Below are positions 61,718-61,881 of a stretch of 61,881 bases of DNA, in pieces. Source of the stretch: Alteromonadaceae bacterium (GTDB lineage: Bacteria; Pseudomonadota; Gammaproteobacteria; Enterobacterales; Alteromonadaceae); NCBI GenBank assembly GCA_013216015.1, contig JABSOI010000038.1:1-61881 (forward strand), read 5' to 3'. Every line of letters starts with the position of its first letter. The stretch's first letter is position 1. Both the position numbers and the translations under genes were made by a program. The notes under the pieces are model-generated. The model saw only the letters and a list, made by a program, of their open reading frames with translations, was not told the origin of the DNA and made no database searches.

Positions 61718-61881
61718 TAGTGATAGTCCTTATAATTTAAGATATAAGCATTACCATCGATAAATTCAAAAGTAACACGCCAATTACCGTTTACTGTAAT
61801 AGACCAAATCCCATCTCGATTCCCTTTTAAAAGATGTAGTTTAAAGCCAGGCAAATTGACATCTTCAATTTGTTGAGCGGT
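61717..61881 (-). CDS. higB: HigB-type (RelE fold) mRNA interferase toxin, 5' end outside the window
   Basis: The last 54 residues are visible: LPGFKLHLLKGNRDGIWSIT, then VNGNWRVTFEF and DGNAYILNYKDYH. These are the conserved GFKLHxLKG, WSIxVNGNWRxxF and YxDYH segments of HigB. The start lies beyond position 61881. It cleaves translated mRNA when free of HigA. Seen only as a partial gene, but the match and the overlap with higA are convincing. Confidence 0.88.
   Translation of the reverse strand, partial: TAQQIEDVNLPGFKLHLLKGNRDGIWSITVNGNWRVTFEFIDGNAYILNYKDYH

Noticed and set aside
1-61881. tRNA, rRNA, riboswitch, prophage or conjugative genes
   Set aside because: I looked for characteristic motifs and gene patterns and saw none; a covariance-model scan would be needed to exclude small structured RNAs.

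Overview
The window looks like chromosomal DNA of a marine gammaproteobacterium of the Alteromonadales, most likely Colwelliaceae-like (Colwellia/Thalassotalea type). The reasons are the low G+C, large TonB-dependent receptors (TBDRs) with an EVITVSG-type N-terminus, type B PutA, a TBDR/flavin-halogenase pair, and several families of small inverted-repeat elements. This placement is inferred from gene content and no 16S or marker gene is present.

Region 1 (about 1-37,700) is a carbohydrate/sulfated-glycan locus. It holds four periplasmic sulfatases (11881, 14707-, 16266-, 22836) and two related TBDRs (18921-, 31477-). Other exported proteins are a lipoprotein TIM-barrel isomerase-like enzyme (8648-), an SMP-30-like propeller (9772-), a secreted DJ-1/PfpI protein (10941), a lipoprotein phosphoesterase (13308), a DUF1080 lipoprotein (18037) and an alpha/beta hydrolase (26951). 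A GMC flavoprotein dehydrogenase with its Tat-signal small subunit (24460-26941) completes the exported set. There are also a sugar MFS porter (29374-), a LacI-family regulator (28160-), an NAD aldehyde dehydrogenase (35994-), a ruined Gfo/Idh/MocA gene (30781-31395) and a truncated pgi (35086). No classical glycoside hydrolase or polysaccharide lyase is recognisable. The combination GMC dehydrogenase + DUF1080 + TIM barrel + Gfo/Idh suggests that glycosidic bonds are opened by a 3-keto (oxidation-elimination) route in the periplasm. A 1904-residue secreted protein with one CxxCH haem motif and ten Ig/Fn3-like repeats opens the locus.

Nine copies of a LacI-type palindrome (consensus TGTTATCGATAACA) lie upstream of the locus genes. 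In four of them the operator begins on the last base of a -10 box that sits exactly 17 bases from a TTGAC(C/G) -35 box, so a single repressor, plausibly the one at 28160-29167, could switch the locus. One of these promoters (22585-22626) is carried on a decayed duplicate of the pgi promoter and 5' end and now faces a sulfatase operon.

Region 2 (37,800-39,250) has two small ABM-fold proteins and a VOC-fold protein. Region 3 (39,800-47,600) holds a broken rsgA-like gene, a five-gene ABC permease/ATPase/lipocalin (AttH-like)/FetB-like operon led by a tiny ORF, and a broken alpha/beta hydrolase. Region 4 (47,850-49,415) is an ATPase fused to a PD-(D/E)XK-like nuclease. It is preceded by a striking 56-bp-period array of five alternating TCATGTACA boxes, the last of which covers the ribosome binding site. 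Region 5 (50,160-60,630) contains an aldo/keto reductase, a tryptophan-halogenase-like flavoprotein, a third TBDR and putA. The right edge carries an AraC-HTH fragment and a HigB/HigA toxin-antitoxin pair cut by the window end.

The whole window is heavily decorated with mobile debris. There are four copies of a TATACCC-ended MITE (one inside the Gfo/Idh pseudogene), copies of a second TACCAATTG-ended element (one inside a DUF4440 gene), REP-like palindromes and several microsatellites.
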